Positions 62,670 to 64,000 of a DNA stretch of 64,000 nt are shown here, in pieces. Made by a program: the position numbers and the translations under genes. How positions within the stretch are numbered: the first letter of the stretch is position 1; each line of letters begins with the position of its first letter. The stretch lies in contig CAZBSI010000003.1 of assembly GCA_964494345.1 (NCBI GenBank), forward strand, positions 186,001 through 250,000, in the 5' to 3' direction. The notes beneath the pieces are model-generated. The model searched no databases. It saw only the letters and a list, made by a program, of their open reading frames with translations, and had not been told where the DNA came from. The DNA comes from DTKD01 sp964494345. Lineage in GTDB: Bacteria > Armatimonadota > UBA5829.

Positions 62670-63917
62670 TTACTCCAAAACTCCGGCCCCTGCCGCAGGT
62701 GAGCAGGCAAACAGCACCTCATCGCGCCGCTGGGGATTGATCCCGCGTTTGGCGTAATAGCTTTCCCACACCTGATTCAGTACTGTGTCGACGTCTGCTG
62801 TGCGTACCAGCGAGACAGTACATCCGCCGAACCCGGCTCCTGTTAGCCTGGCCCCTAAAGCCCCGGCATTTCGCAGAGCAGCTACGAGTTCATCGAGTTC
62901 AGGGCAACTGATCTCGTAGTCGTTGGCGCAGCTTTCGTGTGATTCGTTCATAAGCCGACCCAGTTCTTCTGCGTCGTTGCGCTGCATTGCATCGGCGGCA
63001 AGTTCGACTCGATTGCCTTCTGTGAGGACGTGGCGGACTCGCGTTTTGGGTTTGAGGCCGTCGACATCGTCCGGCAGGTTTTTGATTAGGTCCGGCCACT
63101 GGGGAACCGTTTCTGAGAACTCCTTGAGCAGGGCCGCCGACTGCGCCTGCGGGTGGGTATCCCGCACCATATCTTTTAATAACGACAACCCCAACCTGCA
63201 TTCGGAAACGCGGCGGTTGTAAGCCTCCAACGCACCACCGGTTTTGTCGGCGATGACGAGGGAATTGGCGACTACTATCGAGCAGCCGGATGGGACCTTC
63301 ACGGGGGTGGTTCGCAGTGGGAAGAAGTCGATTTTAAGGGCGTATCCCTTCTGTGAAAGAATCGACGCGGCCTGATCCATTCCCCCACCCTCTGTGCCGA
63401 CGTAGCGCTCGCCTTTTGCGAGCAAATCCGCCAAATCGGGTTTGGGTATAGGCAGTTTGTTGACGTGTACCAGAGCAAGCGCGGTGGCGACGACGAGGGC
63501 CGAACTGCTGGATAGACCTGAACCCGATGGCACTGAACCGGCAACACATCCGCGATAGCCCTTTAGAGGCAGCGATTGCGGTGAGTTGATCGCCGCCCAG
63601 CCCCAAATGGCCTGCGCCGCCGCTTTTGCGTAGTTGCCCCAATGGCCGGTTTCGTACGGCTGAATAGCGTCACTGAGGTCGAATTGGACCAACGGAAATG
63701 TGTCTTTCACATTGGTAAGCTCCACTGCCGGCTTGAAATTGGCAGCCAGGGCGATCGCTATTTCCCTGTCGAGAGCCATTGGTAGAACGGAGAGGCCGTT
63801 GTAGTCGGTGTGCTCGCCGATGAGATTGACGCGACCGGGAGCGCGGACAAATTCTATATCGGGGTCACCGAATACGGACATAAAACGGGTTTTTGCATCA
63901 TCATAAAGGGTGGACAT
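62670..63917 (-). CDS. galK: Galactokinase
   Basis: A 415-residue GHMP kinase phosphorylating galactose to galactose 1-phosphate in the Leloir pathway. Motif 1 GRVNLIGEHTDYN lies at 28-40 and the ATP-binding motif 2 GSVPSGSGLSSSSAL at about 132-146. Motif 3 (GARLTGAGFGGCTVSL) lies near the C terminus. The start at 63917 with GGAGAG upstream is preferred to 63929, because the stop of the upstream nucleotidyltransferase lies 1 bp away. Length fits the family. Confidence 0.96.
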   Translation of the reverse strand: MSTLYDDAKTRFMSVFGDPDIEFVRAPGRVNLIGEHTDYNGLSVLPMALDREIAIALAANFKPAVELTNVKDTFPLVQFDLSDAIQPYETGHWGNYAKAAAQAIWGWAAINSPQSLPLKGYRGCVAGSVPSGSGLSSSSALVVATALALVHVNKLPIPKPDLADLLAKGERYVGTEGGGMDQAASILSQKGYALKIDFFPLRTTPVKVPSGCSIVVANSLVIADKTGGALEAYNRRVSECRLGLSLLKDMVRDTHPQAQSAALLKEFSETVPQWPDLIKNLPDDVDGLKPKTRVRHVLTEGNRVELAADAMQRNDAEELGRLMNESHESCANDYEISCPELDELVAALRNAGALGARLTGAGFGGCTVSLVRTADVDTVLNQVWESYYAKRGINPQRRDEVLFACSPAAGAGVLE

Positions 63918-63918
63918 G

Positions 63919-64000
63919 TTACTCTCCATCTCCGGCCAGCATTCGCTCAGCCACAGCTACGGCTTCTATCGTGCCGACGTCAAGCCACTGGCCATCGAGA
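63919..64000 (-). CDS. Sugar nucleotidyltransferase, 3' end only
   Basis: The last 26 codons of a gene continuing past the window. The translated end contains GQWLDVGTIEAVAVAERML, the typical C-terminal motif of NDP-sugar pyrophosphorylases (GalU/RfbA/mannose-1-phosphate guanylyltransferase type). It is directly upstream of galK on the same strand, so the two probably share an operon; a role in making UDP-sugars from galactose 1-phosphate is plausible but unproven. Confidence 0.8.
   Translation of the reverse strand, partial: LDGQWLDVGTIEAVAVAERMLAGDGE

Overview
The window comes from a diderm bacterium of medium GC content. It carries an apolipoprotein N-acyltransferase, a TolC-type outer membrane channel, two RND efflux permeases and an S-layer-homology (SLH) protein, together with oxygen-defence genes and an unusual load of secreted, Ig-repeat-rich proteins and sugar-active enzymes. 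This mix fits Armatimonadota or a similar deep-branching diderm phylum. That placement is inference: there is no rRNA or other taxonomic marker in the window.

Layout. 1-2430 is the 3' part of an RND efflux permease. 2564-6843 is a plus-strand cluster of a Yip1/TPR membrane protein and two paralogous secreted M48 metalloproteases. 6850-11849 runs leftward: a GH2 beta-galactosidase and a divergent PEP carboxykinase, separated by a 98-bp tandem duplication. 12232-24611 holds the most striking feature, two adjacent genes for secreted proteins of about 2000 residues built from 12 and 9 Ig-like repeats of about 83 residues. They share a C-terminal domain, 3' flank, terminator design and promoter architecture. 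24895-28601 runs leftward: exonuclease III, then a tight operon of C39-like peptidase, rubrerythrin and flavodiiron protein, divergent from an HTH-metallo-beta-lactamase fusion at 28708. A tRNA-Leu(GAG), two small proteins, an orphan ANTAR response regulator and a tandem pair of phosphoribosyltransferases follow (29606-32811). 32842-38498 encodes Lon, Hsp20, a GH94 phosphorylase and a BON protein. 38588-40480 has three minor genes. 40536-47134 is a complete tripartite RND efflux operon with its own MarR regulator. 47501-50964 is cysE-cysS-vanW. 51437-53542 is a secreted glutaminase-like protein. 53866-56246 has a lipoprotein, lnt and a possible small membrane protein. 56650-59467 is murA-mreB-SLH protein. 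59628-60488 is a secreted FGE-like protein. 60698-61857 is a zinc-ribbon protein plus RNase H. 62016-64000 has an alpha/beta hydrolase, galK and the 3' end of a sugar nucleotidyltransferase.

The gaps carry a coherent set of interspersed repeats. One (called R1 here) is a short hairpin element around a GCGAAGC-type core with compensatory base changes between copies. A second module (B) often lies beside it. A 19-unit heptamer array lies at 51194-51326. Galactose/oligosaccharide use (GH2, GH94, galK), envelope building (murA, mreB, lnt, SLH, VanW) and oxidative-stress defence are the main themes. No CRISPR array, transposase, integrase or phage gene was seen.
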